A model generated the notes under the pieces. That model was given only the letters and a program-made list of their open reading frames with translations. It had not been told where the DNA came from and searched no databases. Position numbers and translations under genes: made by a program. A stretch of DNA of 5,501 nt, taken from JBQTKD01 sp052389435. Lineage in GTDB: Bacteria; Actinomycetota; Actinomycetes; Sporichthyales; Sporichthyaceae. Positions 1 to 5,456 of the stretch are shown piece by piece. The first letter of the stretch is position 1, and each line of letters begins with the position of its first letter. The stretch is from the NCBI GenBank assembly GCA_052389435.1, contig JBQTIB010000149.1, forward strand, positions 1 to 5,501, read 5' to 3'.

Positions 1-9
1 GGCCACTGT

Positions 10-62
10 CGAGGCCTTCCGGAGTCAGGTTGCTTGGTCGCTCCTGATCTTGGAAGGCCTCG
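10..62. terminator. Long nested hairpin downstream of the recombinase operon
   Basis: An 11-bp perfect inverted repeat (CGAGGCCTTCC at 10-20, GGAAGGCCTCG at 52-62) encloses a second 5-bp stem (TCAGG at 25-29, CCTGA at 43-47) across a symmetrical 4+4 internal loop, leaving a 13-base apical loop. It lies 23 bases past the stop codon of the minus-strand recombinase-like gene, so a transcription terminator is the simplest reading. There is no clear U-tract on either side, which is common for actinobacterial terminators. It could instead be a structured end or recombination site of the recombinase module. Confidence 0.5.
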
Positions 63-84
63 TCCCGTTCCCGGGCTCAGGCCG

Positions 85-1479
85 CTACCGCGAGTCGCTC
101 ACCCCCACCGCAGGTCGGAAGAGCCCCAAAACATCTGCGGCGATGGCGGCCGGCAGGTCAAGGCTGATCGAGCGCATCGCGGCGTTGCGTGCGCTGCGCA
201 GTTCGAGACCCGCTCGGCGTAGTTCAATCATCATGGCGTTGGCGGTCATCGGCTGGCCGGCGCGCCCGCCGGGGAAAAGCCAAGGACTGTCGGCATTCGC
301 GGCTGTGTGGACGTTGCCTGTGTCGGCGAGGTGGCAGAGCACGAGTGGGTGCAACGCTTCGGGCAACTCGGCGGGCGTTCTGCCGAGTCTCACTGCAATG
401 CGATCGCCGTCGACGAGGATGTCGTCGAGGCGCAGTCGGCAGATGCGAGTGACCGGTTGGGCGAAGAGCAGGACGAGGACGGCGGCAAGCCGGGTTCTCG
501 TCGAGGCGGCGCCTTGGCCGGTCAGGCAGCGTTGGAGCAGGCGGAGTTGTTCGTCCTCTGCGGTGACGGGGGTGGTCGCAGCCTGCCGGCGGGGGAACTC
601 GATGCGTTGCATGTGGCCGTTGGCCATGGCCCAGTGGACGAAGGTTCGAGCGGTGTAGCGGGTGCTGGGGCCCGGGGCGAGCCAGGCGTCGAGGTGTTTC
701 TGCGCGAGCTCGGCGGGTGCGACGCCGAGGCCGTCGAGGTGCTCGAGCAGTTGGGTCGCCAGCGTGAGTTCTTGGCGTGCAGTGGCGGCGCGGCCGGGCT
801 TGAGCGCCTGTCGTTCGGCGAGTGGACGCATCGCCCGTAGGTGGTGCCAGTTGGCGAATCCGGCGAGCAGGACGCGCTGGGAGGGGGAGCGGTCGGCGAG
901 GAAGGTCTGCAGCCAGTTCTCGAACAGCAGCAGGGTGCGGTCGCGCGGGGGCAGCACGCCGTGGTGGACGAGAAGGTCGCGCAGGTGGGTGAGGGTGCGA
1001 CTGGGCGGTTCGGCGTCCAACGCCTCGTGGGTCGCGGGCAGGCTGCCGTCGGCCAGTGCGCCCAAGAGCCGGAGGACCTCGGGATTGCGCAGCCAGATCA
1101 TCGCGCTTCGTGGATGGTTCTGGGCGACGAGCGCCGCGACGACGGGACGCACAGCTTCCGCGATGCAGCCGTCCGGGCCGGTGAGCATGAAGGTCAGGTC
1201 GTCGCTGAGACAGCAGCGAGCGCAGAGGCCCTTGCGGTGTGGCTCGTCCTCTTCGCCGCAGCGAGTGCAGGCGAACTCACAGCCGAGGCGCGCGCAGTCC
1301 GAACAAACGGGCGTCGCGTCGAGCAGGCCGGGCAACAGTCGCTCCCGGCCGCACGACGGACATCGGCCGCGGCGGCGGGTGGCCTGCTGGTAGCAGCGCC
1401 GGCAGACGAATCCCTCCGGCCAGACGACGCCACGTCGCGGGACGGGTCGGATGCACCGGGCGCAAATCGTGTCGCTCAC
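85..1479 (-). CDS. Zinc-ribbon, tyrosine-recombinase-like protein (third gene of recombinase operon)
   Basis: Predicted 464-aa protein. I start it at GTG 1479 because this overlaps the stop of the preceding HTH gene as GTGA (1479-1476); the frame stays open further upstream, but that extension is an arginine-rich shadow of the HTH gene. Residues 1-90 hold six CxxC pairs (about 6/9, 26/29, 40/43, 59/62, 71/74, 86/89), enough for three zinc ribbons. The middle is helical, like a core-binding domain. Residues 331-450 resemble a degenerate tyrosine recombinase catalytic domain: an Arg in TRICRLRLDDI (R345) sits where box I is expected, and a late ARNAAMR segment (about 430-436) where box II lies. 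I see no canonical HxxR, GH(x) or nucleophilic Tyr. It may act as an accessory DNA-binding partner of the neighbouring integrase (inference). The last about 12 residues, after ADVLGL, look unlike a normal end, so a 3' frameshift or truncation is possible. Confidence 0.78.
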   Translation of the reverse strand: MSDTICARCIRPVPRRGVVWPEGFVCRRCYQQATRRRGRCPSCGRERLLPGLLDATPVCSDCARLGCEFACTRCGEEDEPHRKGLCARCCLSDDLTFMLTGPDGCIAEAVRPVVAALVAQNHPRSAMIWLRNPEVLRLLGALADGSLPATHEALDAEPPSRTLTHLRDLLVHHGVLPPRDRTLLLFENWLQTFLADRSPSQRVLLAGFANWHHLRAMRPLAERQALKPGRAATARQELTLATQLLEHLDGLGVAPAELAQKHLDAWLAPGPSTRYTARTFVHWAMANGHMQRIEFPRRQAATTPVTAEDEQLRLLQRCLTGQGAASTRTRLAAVLVLLFAQPVTRICRLRLDDILVDGDRIAVRLGRTPAELPEALHPLVLCHLADTGNVHTAANADSPWLFPGGRAGQPMTANAMMIELRRAGLELRSARNAAMRSISLDLPAAIAADVLGLFRPAVGVSDSR

Positions 1480-1817
1480 GAGTCGTCCGAGCGCAGCCGG
1501 GCCCGCTTCGGCCTGCCGGTCGCGGCGAGGTCGACGACTTTGCCGCCACCGCCTGCCCCGGCCGCCTTGCGGGTGGCGACGGTGTGCGCGCTGGTCTGTA
1601 CCAGATCCGCGGGGGTGCACTCGAAGATGTCGCAGAGAGCGGCGAGCACCGTCAGCGACAGACGTTCCGGCGTGCCGGTGACCAGGCGGTGGATCTGGGA
1701 GGGGGACAGGTCGATCCCGCGCTCGCTCAACAGGGGACTCAGGGCCGTGGTGGCGAACATGCCGTGATCGGCCATGACGTCGCGCAGCAGCCAGCGATAG
1801 GAGATCTGACGTTGCAT
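1476..1817 (-). CDS. Small XRE/Cro-C1-type helix-turn-helix DNA-binding protein
   Basis: Predicted 113-aa cytoplasmic protein. Residues 10-75 form a compact helical domain in which LSPLLSERGIDLSPSQIHRL (27-46) reads as helix-turn-helix, with SPSQIHRLVTG as recognition helix, followed by the leucine-rich LTVLAALCDIFECTPADLV. This is the pattern of Cro/C1-type regulators. The tail (80-113) is Gly/Arg/Lys-rich and probably disordered. The ATG at 1817 overlaps the upstream recombinase stop by one base (TGATG), and a purine-rich AAAGGA on the minus strand (1829-1824) lies 6 bases before it, which fixes the start. Its stop overlaps the next gene's GTG. Lying between two recombinase-type genes, it probably regulates the module or helps build the recombination complex; that role is inferred from position. 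Confidence 0.85.
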   Translation of the reverse strand: MQRQISYRWLLRDVMADHGMFATTALSPLLSERGIDLSPSQIHRLVTGTPERLSLTVLAALCDIFECTPADLVQTSAHTVATRKAAGAGGGGKVVDLAATGRPKRARLRSDDS

Positions 1818-2404
1818 CAGTCGTCCTTTCCAGAGTCGAGTGCTCGCTGCAGGGTGCGGTCCAGCGAGGCGCGCAGCGTTCGTGTGCGGTAGTCGGCCGA
1901 CACGAAGGTGTAAAGGGAGGTCGTGGAGGCGTGTTCGTGGCCGACCTGCTGCTGCACGAACAGCGCGTCGAAGCCCTCCTCGACGAGGTGGGTCACGTAG
2001 GAGCGACGCAGCGAGTGGAAGTCCAACGCGGGGTCCAGATCCAACGCCCGGCGGTAGGCGGCGAAGGTGCGGTTCAACCCGCTGAGACCGACCCGGTCAG
2101 CTCGCTCGGATGGGAACAGAGCCGGACCTGCAGCGTTGGAAAAGTGGCAGCGGACCTCACCGATCCACTCCTCGACGACCTCCGCGCTCCAGTCCCAGAC
2201 CGTCAAGACGCCTCGCCGCTTCGGCGGCGACCCGCGCATCGCCTTGCCGTGGCGGACGTAGCAGACGCCGCGCACCTCGCATCGCATGCGAGATTTTCGC
2301 GTCTTATGCACAGGGCGCGCAAGCCCGCAGGTCAGTCGGTTCACACCCGTCGACGACCCGAGCCGCAACGGCATCCATGCCGGCCGCTTCACGACAACTC
2401 GCAT
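1817..2404 (-). pseudogene. Tyrosine recombinase/integrase, N-terminally truncated
   Basis: The C-terminal catalytic part of a phage-type tyrosine recombinase. Clear family similarity starts near residue 43 (about position 2278) with YVRHGKAMRGSPPKRR, the beta-hairpin carrying the catalytic lysine. Box II HSLRRSYVTH (H130, R133), QVGHEHAS (G155-H156) and the nucleophile region TTSLYTF (Y165) follow, so the C-terminus looks complete. The core-binding domain and the box I arginine segment (about 200 residues in full-length relatives) are missing. The first about 42 residues of the open frame (2404-2279) do not resemble an integrase and are probably foreign or rearranged sequence. Without box I it should not be able to cut DNA. 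It is the first gene of a coupled trio, overlapping the HTH gene as TGATG. Short peptides from the 3' fragment might still be translated from ATG 2404 or 2287. Confidence 0.8.
1824..1829 (-). promoter_or_regulatory. Ribosome binding site of the HTH gene
   Basis: The minus strand reads AAAGGA 6 bases before the ATG at 1817, inside the 3' end of the truncated integrase. It supports the chosen start and suggests the HTH gene can be translated independently of the broken upstream gene. Confidence 0.6.
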
Positions 2405-2566
2405 CGCAGGGACACGGCGACGTCGTCGCAGGTCTGACGTACGAACTCCCGTGGCGACCGAGACGGACAGCAGCCGGTCGGTTAGGGGGATGCGAATTCA
2501 GCGGCAGATGCGATCCGCAGCAGTTAAACTGACATAACGTCCATTATCGGCGGCGAAGAGCGTTCG
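2405..2566. other. Intergenic gap between the CBASS operon and the truncated integrase
   Basis: No convincing gene. On the minus strand the frame of the truncated integrase stays open back to a TGA near 2495. It includes a short stretch, LLSVSVATGVRTSDL, vaguely like a recombinase box I (TGLRxSEL), but the intervening core sequence is absent, so this may be chance. The right part (2521-2550) is AT-richer and contains an imperfect palindrome. No U-tract terminator for the CBASS operon is evident. Confidence 0.4.
2534..2547. repeat. Imperfect palindrome ATAACGTCCATTAT
   Basis: Six-base arms with one mismatch around a central TC, in a locally AT-rich patch 20 bases downstream of the Cap15 stop codon. 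This resembles the size and symmetry of an operator or a tyrosine-recombinase core site. It is short enough to be coincidental, and I found no second copy in the window. Confidence 0.25.
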
Positions 2567-3154
2567 CTAGACGGCGGTGAGTGTCATGGTTCCGCTGCGT
2601 CCGCGAGCGTTGAAGTAGCGTCCCGAGACTGCACCCGAGCGCGGGTCGATGACAAGGTCCGCGGTGCCGTCGTGGTCGCCCATGTCGGGGTCGGCGACTC
2701 CGGGTCGGATCTCGTTCTTGTAGGTGTAGGTCAGGCGTGCGTCGTGGTGTCCGGCCCGGGAGACCGCGGCCGCGATGGAGCGGGACGTGGAGGTCGCACG
2801 GTTGAGCACTTCCAACCTGACGCCGATCCCTGTCCAGCGCTGTTCGATCTGCAGCCGGATGTCGATCGTCGTGTTTTGGTAGGACGACACGAGCTGGCCT
2901 TCGTAGACGCCTTCGATGCATGGGGTGTCGACCAGCCCGAGGGCCCGGATCCAGCGCCAGCGCCACGCTCTGGTGTCGACGAGGCGATGGAGCAGGCCGT
3001 AGGCGGCGGCCACGGTCGGCGCACCGACGAGCCATCCCGGCACGGAATCGAGCGGACTGACCGCCGCGTCGGCGCCGATGGCGAGGAGAACGGCCAGGAG
3101 GGCGAGCACCGCCTGGGTGCGCCCGCGGTTGTCGTCGGAGCTGTATACGTGCAC
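2567..3154 (-). CDS. cap15: CBASS membrane effector, Cap15 family (2TM plus beta-barrel)
   Basis: Predicted 195-aa protein from GTG 3154, three bases after the TAG of the CD-NTase gene, so the two are almost certainly one transcript. Residues 15-33 (AVLALLAVLLAIG...) and about 38-58 (VPGWLVGAPTVAAAYGLL) are two hydrophobic helices. The region from about 78 onward is beta-rich: CIEGVYEGQLVSSYQN, then alternating strands (TTIDIRLQI, GIGVRLEVL, LTYTYKNEI), HDGTADLVID and SGRYFNARGRSGTMTLT at the end. This order and these motifs match Cap15, also described as the SMODS-associated 2TM beta-strand-rich effector. In characterised members the barrel binds a cyclic dinucleotide and the membrane helices then disrupt the inner membrane, killing or arresting the infected cell. 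Length and architecture look complete. The start has little room for a normal RBS (AGGA only one base away), so translation is probably coupled to the upstream stop. Confidence 0.9.
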   Translation of the reverse strand: MHVYSSDDNRGRTQAVLALLAVLLAIGADAAVSPLDSVPGWLVGAPTVAAAYGLLHRLVDTRAWRWRWIRALGLVDTPCIEGVYEGQLVSSYQNTTIDIRLQIEQRWTGIGVRLEVLNRATSTSRSIAAAVSRAGHHDARLTYTYKNEIRPGVADPDMGDHDGTADLVIDPRSGAVSGRYFNARGRSGTMTLTAV

Positions 3155-3157
3155 GTC

Positions 3158-4048
3158 CTACAGCATCGCCGAAAGCACCTGCAGGACGTGGCGGGCGTTC
3201 GCCGGGTCGTGCCCGCCAGGGTCGTCGACGAACAGTCGGTGGATGCGGTCGCCCGACCAGATGGCGCGTCGCAGATCCTCCACCGCGTGCCCGCCGAGCC
3301 AGCCGATGGCGTCGCGGACGCGCTGCACCTCGTCCGCGCCGAGGTAGGCGTTCGGGACGTTGGAGACCAGGCACTCCAGCAGGTAGCCGGGAGCGGCCCG
3401 TTTGGTCAGCAGGCCTCCGTCGACCGCGCGGCGGCGCAGGCGCTTCACCTGGCGCACGGTCGGTTTGTAGTTCCCGGAGCACGCCGCGTTTTTGTCCTGC
3501 CCCTTGCTCAGGTGCTCTTTCGGATAGTTCACGATCTCGGCGCCGGACAGCGGCTGGATGCTGATGCCCTCGATCCACGCGGGCTGGCCCGTGGGCGGAT
3601 GGTCGGTGTAGAGCCGGTGCTGCATGCATGGGACGACGTCGGCGTCCACGTAGCCCTGCTTCTTCGCCACCCGCAGGCACTTGTCCTTGGAACTCACGCG
3701 CTCGGACCCGAAGTAGTCGACCAACGCGGCCTGGACTCGCCGACGAAACTCGGCCTGGGTCGTGGTGCCCGGAATCCGCCGGTCGTTGTAGGAGGCCACC
3801 TGGGGTGGCGAGAGCCTGCGGATGTCCGGCACGAAGGTGCTGGTCAGCATCACCACGACGTCGACGTCGCTGTCTCCGCGGGTGTTGGTGTGGTTGGCGT
3901 AGGAGCCCTGCAGGAACACCTCCCAGTCGAGGGCGCGCAGATCGGCGGACCCGTCCAGTGCGGCCTTGACCGCGCCGTAGGTCGCCTTCGCATTGTCCTG
4001 GGCGCCCTGGGTGGTGAAGCTGCGCAGATCCGCTGCCGTGACGTCCAT
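3158..4048 (-). CDS. CBASS cyclic oligonucleotide synthase (CD-NTase)
   Basis: Predicted 296-aa cytoplasmic nucleotidyltransferase of the CD-NTase (SMODS/cGAS-like) superfamily. The active-site signature is GSYANHTNTRGDSDVDVVV (48-66): G48-S49, then D61 and D63 as the metal-binding DxD pair. The third aspartate follows in VDADVVP (D137). The region NYPKEHLSKGQDKN (174-187) followed by TVRQVKRLRRRAV (197-209) is typical of the nucleotide-binding and helical C-terminal part of bacterial CD-NTases. Members join NTPs into cyclic di- or trinucleotides on phage infection. Product and clade cannot be read from the motifs alone. The ATG at 4048 has an excellent Shine-Dalgarno 9 bases upstream. The next gene, a Cap15-type effector, begins three bases after its stop, which makes the CBASS assignment firm. 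No ubiquitin-like cap2 or protease cap3 is adjacent, so this is a minimal type I system. Confidence 0.93.
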   Translation of the reverse strand: MDVTAADLRSFTTQGAQDNAKATYGAVKAALDGSADLRALDWEVFLQGSYANHTNTRGDSDVDVVVMLTSTFVPDIRRLSPPQVASYNDRRIPGTTTQAEFRRRVQAALVDYFGSERVSSKDKCLRVAKKQGYVDADVVPCMQHRLYTDHPPTGQPAWIEGISIQPLSGAEIVNYPKEHLSKGQDKNAACSGNYKPTVRQVKRLRRRAVDGGLLTKRAAPGYLLECLVSNVPNAYLGADEVQRVRDAIGWLGGHAVEDLRRAIWSGDRIHRLFVDDPGGHDPANARHVLQVLSAML

Positions 4049-4057
4049 GCCGCGGAG

Positions 4058-4066
4058 CCTCCTTCT
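4058..4066 (-). promoter_or_regulatory. Strong ribosome binding site of the CD-NTase
   Basis: The minus strand reads AGAAGGAGG ending 9 bases before ATG 4048, close to a perfect complement of the 16S rRNA 3' end. It fixes the start codon and suggests efficient translation of the synthase, in contrast to the poor site before the effector. Confidence 0.8.
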
Positions 4067-4255
4067 GGCGTTGCCGGCGCCGGACGCGCCAACCTGCGCG
4101 GAGGCTAACCGCCGCCACCGACATTTTGGTCCGAATCGGCCCTAGCGCTTTCACCGCGTAGGAAGTGCGCGAACCTCGGCCGAGTGTCCGACGGGCCGAA
4201 TCATCGGTGCCGTCAGCGACTCTGTTAGCCGGCGTGGGTGCCGTGCTCGCGCCGC
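4067..4255. other. Leader/intergenic region upstream of the CBASS operon
   Basis: I see no credible gene on either strand. The promoter of the minus-strand CBASS operon should lie here, but no pair of -35/-10 hexamers is convincing; CTAGGG (minus strand, about 4144-4139) is only a weak -10-like candidate. No tRNA or attachment-site-like direct repeat was found. Confidence 0.4.
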
Positions 4256-4572
4256 TCAACCGGGGCTCGTTCGGGCGGGTGACGCTGAGACATGTCCACT
4301 GCGATGGGCAGGCGACGGAGAGGCAGTGAGCGCAGGCGCGCTGCCGGGTGGCACGACGAGGAGGGTGGGTGGTGGGCCGATGACAGAGAAGTCCAGTTCG
4401 AAGGTGGCAGTGCCAAGATCACGCAGCAGGGCCGCGGTGAACCTGGGGTCGACCTGCTTCAGGAGCTCGTCGGTGGTGGCGCCGGGGTCGCGCGCCGCAC
4501 GGCCTCCAGGGCCATGCGCAACTTCTCCCCCTCGGTCAACGGGTTGTTGGCCAGGCGGCTGGCGGCGAACGC
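4256..4572 (-). pseudogene. Unrecognised gene remnant, frameshifted
   Basis: Two overlapping minus-strand frames join into one plausible protein segment. From about 4572 one frame reads AFAASRLANNPLTEGEKLRM then ALEAVRRA with almost only G/C in third positions, and soon stops. The other frame continues smoothly from about 4490 as DPGATTDELLKQVDPRFTAA, then LLRDLGTATFELDFSVIG, and ends at TGA 4258-4256. Loss of one base in the GC run near 4490-4500 would explain the switch. There is no good start codon for the first part, so the 5' end seems missing too. The last about 35 residues are Pro/Ser/Ala-rich and probably not original. I do not recognise the family. A sequencing error in the GC run could also explain the shift, though the missing start argues for a genuine remnant. 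Confidence 0.5.
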
Positions 4573-4654
4573 ATCGCCTCGGCGGCCACCTACGCCCAAT
4601 ACGTCGCCGCACGACGATGACGACCGGAACTCGAGCGACGAGCAGAACGCCCGC

Positions 4655-4680
4655 GGCGGCCTTCGCCGCCTCGTTTCTAT
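4655..4680 (+). terminator. GC hairpin followed by a T-rich stretch
   Basis: GGCGGC (4655-4660), loop CTTC, GCCGCC (4665-4670), then TCGTTTCTAT on the plus strand. This has the form of a weak intrinsic terminator for plus-strand transcription, ending whatever gene once lay to the left (remnant tail ending at 4620). It insulates the downstream secreted-protein gene. Confidence 0.35.
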
Positions 4681-4698
4681 GTATCCGTAAAGCCCTAG

Positions 4699-4726
4699 TT
4701 GTCTCGATTCAAATCGTACCTAATCG
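4699..4726 (+). promoter_or_regulatory. Possible promoter/operator of the secreted-protein gene
   Basis: TTGTCT (4699-4704) could be a -35 element with TAATCG (4721-4726) as a poor -10 at 16-base spacing. Between them lies a perfect short palindrome, CGATT-CA-AATCG (4705-4716), and the AATCG motif recurs at 4722-4726. The position, about 110-135 bases before the start codon, suits a promoter with a bound regulator, but the hexamers are weak matches. Confidence 0.25.
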
Positions 4727-4835
4727 CCCCACCGGACACACTGAAAAAACTTACAGGGAAAACTTTGGCGGACTGCGAACCAAAACCTCGACTCCACCGT
4801 CCTGTGTGAACCAACACGTTCGGGATGGAGTGCTG

Positions 4836-5456
4836 ATGAGACAAGACAACGAGACGCAGTCGCATCTCAGCGGTGGACATTTGGAGAAATCGTCCTGGGG
4901 CCGGACAAAAGTGATTGCAGGACTGAGCGCCCTAGTCGTCGCCGTGCCGTTGGCCAGTCCCGCCCACGCCACGCACTACGACTTCCAAAACTTGGTTCCT
5001 ACGGCCGTCTACGCTCCCACCTGCATCAACGACGTAGCGAGTGCCGATGGTCCAGTGTGCCGGACCGACAACAACACCCTGACATGGTTCGCCGACCGGA
5101 CCGGCCCATCGTTCGAGCTGGAGACCTCCGACTTCAACGTCATCGTCAACGTGATGGACACCGACTACGAGACTTCCGATACAGGTCTGAGCGTGTCCAA
5201 TACGACTTCTCCGTCCTACTCGGGCGGCACCGAGACGGACATCATCTACCAGGAAAGCAATCAGAGCATTCCGTCGAACCTAGACGGCATGACGTGGTGC
5301 GACGACGCCGTGGACGGCACCTCGCACGAATGCGATCAGCAGTACGTGAGAATTCGAGACAGTGGCCACTACGTCGGGCCTTGGCCCCCGATTTTGGACA
5401 CGCGATTCGGTTATGCAGCCACGGAAAGCGTAGATGCCGTGAAGGTGTTCTCGTAG
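4836..5456 (+). CDS. Secreted protein, 3' truncated by an insertion sequence (possible matrixin-like metalloprotease)
   Basis: An open frame of 206 aa from ATG 4836, with GGAG 5 bases upstream (GTG 4830 is an in-frame alternative). Residues 1-45 are a Sec signal peptide: a charged N-region ending in WGRTK, the hydrophobic core VIAGLSALVVAVPLA and cleavage at AHA|T after residue 45. The exported part has four cysteines (63, 75, 155, 166), likely two disulfides. The segment TDIIYQ ... MTWCDDAVDG ... CDQQYVRIRD resembles actinobacterial secreted matrixin-like zinc proteases, in which the HExxH motif follows shortly afterwards. That motif is absent here: from about residue 183 (position 5382) the frame runs into IS3-type DNA, and its last about 24 residues are antisense to the transposase. 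The product is probably non-functional. The protease link comes from recalled family pattern and is not certain; secretion and truncation are clear. Third codon positions are less GC-biased than in the recombinase genes. Confidence 0.72.
   Translation: MRQDNETQSHLSGGHLEKSSWGRTKVIAGLSALVVAVPLASPAHATHYDFQNLVPTAVYAPTCINDVASADGPVCRTDNNTLTWFADRTGPSFELETSDFNVIVNVMDTDYETSDTGLSVSNTTSPSYSGGTETDIIYQESNQSIPSNLDGMTWCDDAVDGTSHECDQQYVRIRDSGHYVGPWPPILDTRFGYAATESVDAVKVFS

Larger units (their letters stand above)
4573..4835. other. Intergenic region before the secreted-protein gene
   Basis: A short plus-strand stretch ending in TGA at 4618-4620 (about 4567-4620, reading ERIASAATYAQYVAARR) could be the 3' tail of a lost gene, but it is too short to assign. 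It is followed by a hairpin (4655-4670). From about 4680 to 4835 the DNA is distinctly AT-richer than the rest of the window, as expected for a promoter and 5' untranslated region of the gene at 4836. Confidence 0.35.

Noticed and set aside
1..10. GGCCACTGTC at the left edge matching the reverse complement of 5358-5367
   Set aside because: Only 10 bases and built on a GGCC palindrome (AGTGGCCACT at 5361-5370); likely chance, not a long inverted repeat bounding the region.
1480..1620. Extension of the zinc-ribbon recombinase-like frame upstream to a GTG at 1620
   Set aside because: The added about 47 residues are arginine-rich and antisense-free shadow of the HTH gene in another frame; the GTGA overlap at 1479-1476 gives a natural start.
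841..1767. Long plus-strand open frames over the recombinase genes (50-658, 662-1393, 841-1767)
   Set aside because: All are antisense to the coupled minus-strand genes and lack plausible motifs or ribosome binding sites.
2672..4108. 478-codon plus-strand open frame
   Set aside because: Antisense to the CD-NTase and Cap15 genes, with no recognisable domain; high GC keeps it free of stops.
2544..4259. 571-codon open minus-strand frame across the whole CBASS operon
   Set aside because: Arg/Pro/Gly-rich composition typical of a wrong frame in GC-rich DNA, and it overlaps two genes with clear family motifs.
4326..4835. N-terminal extension of the secreted-protein frame back to ATG 4326
   Set aside because: The extra 170 residues are low-complexity, cross a hairpin and an AT-rich leader, and would bury the signal peptide; ATG 4836 has a good RBS and puts the signal peptide at the N-terminus.
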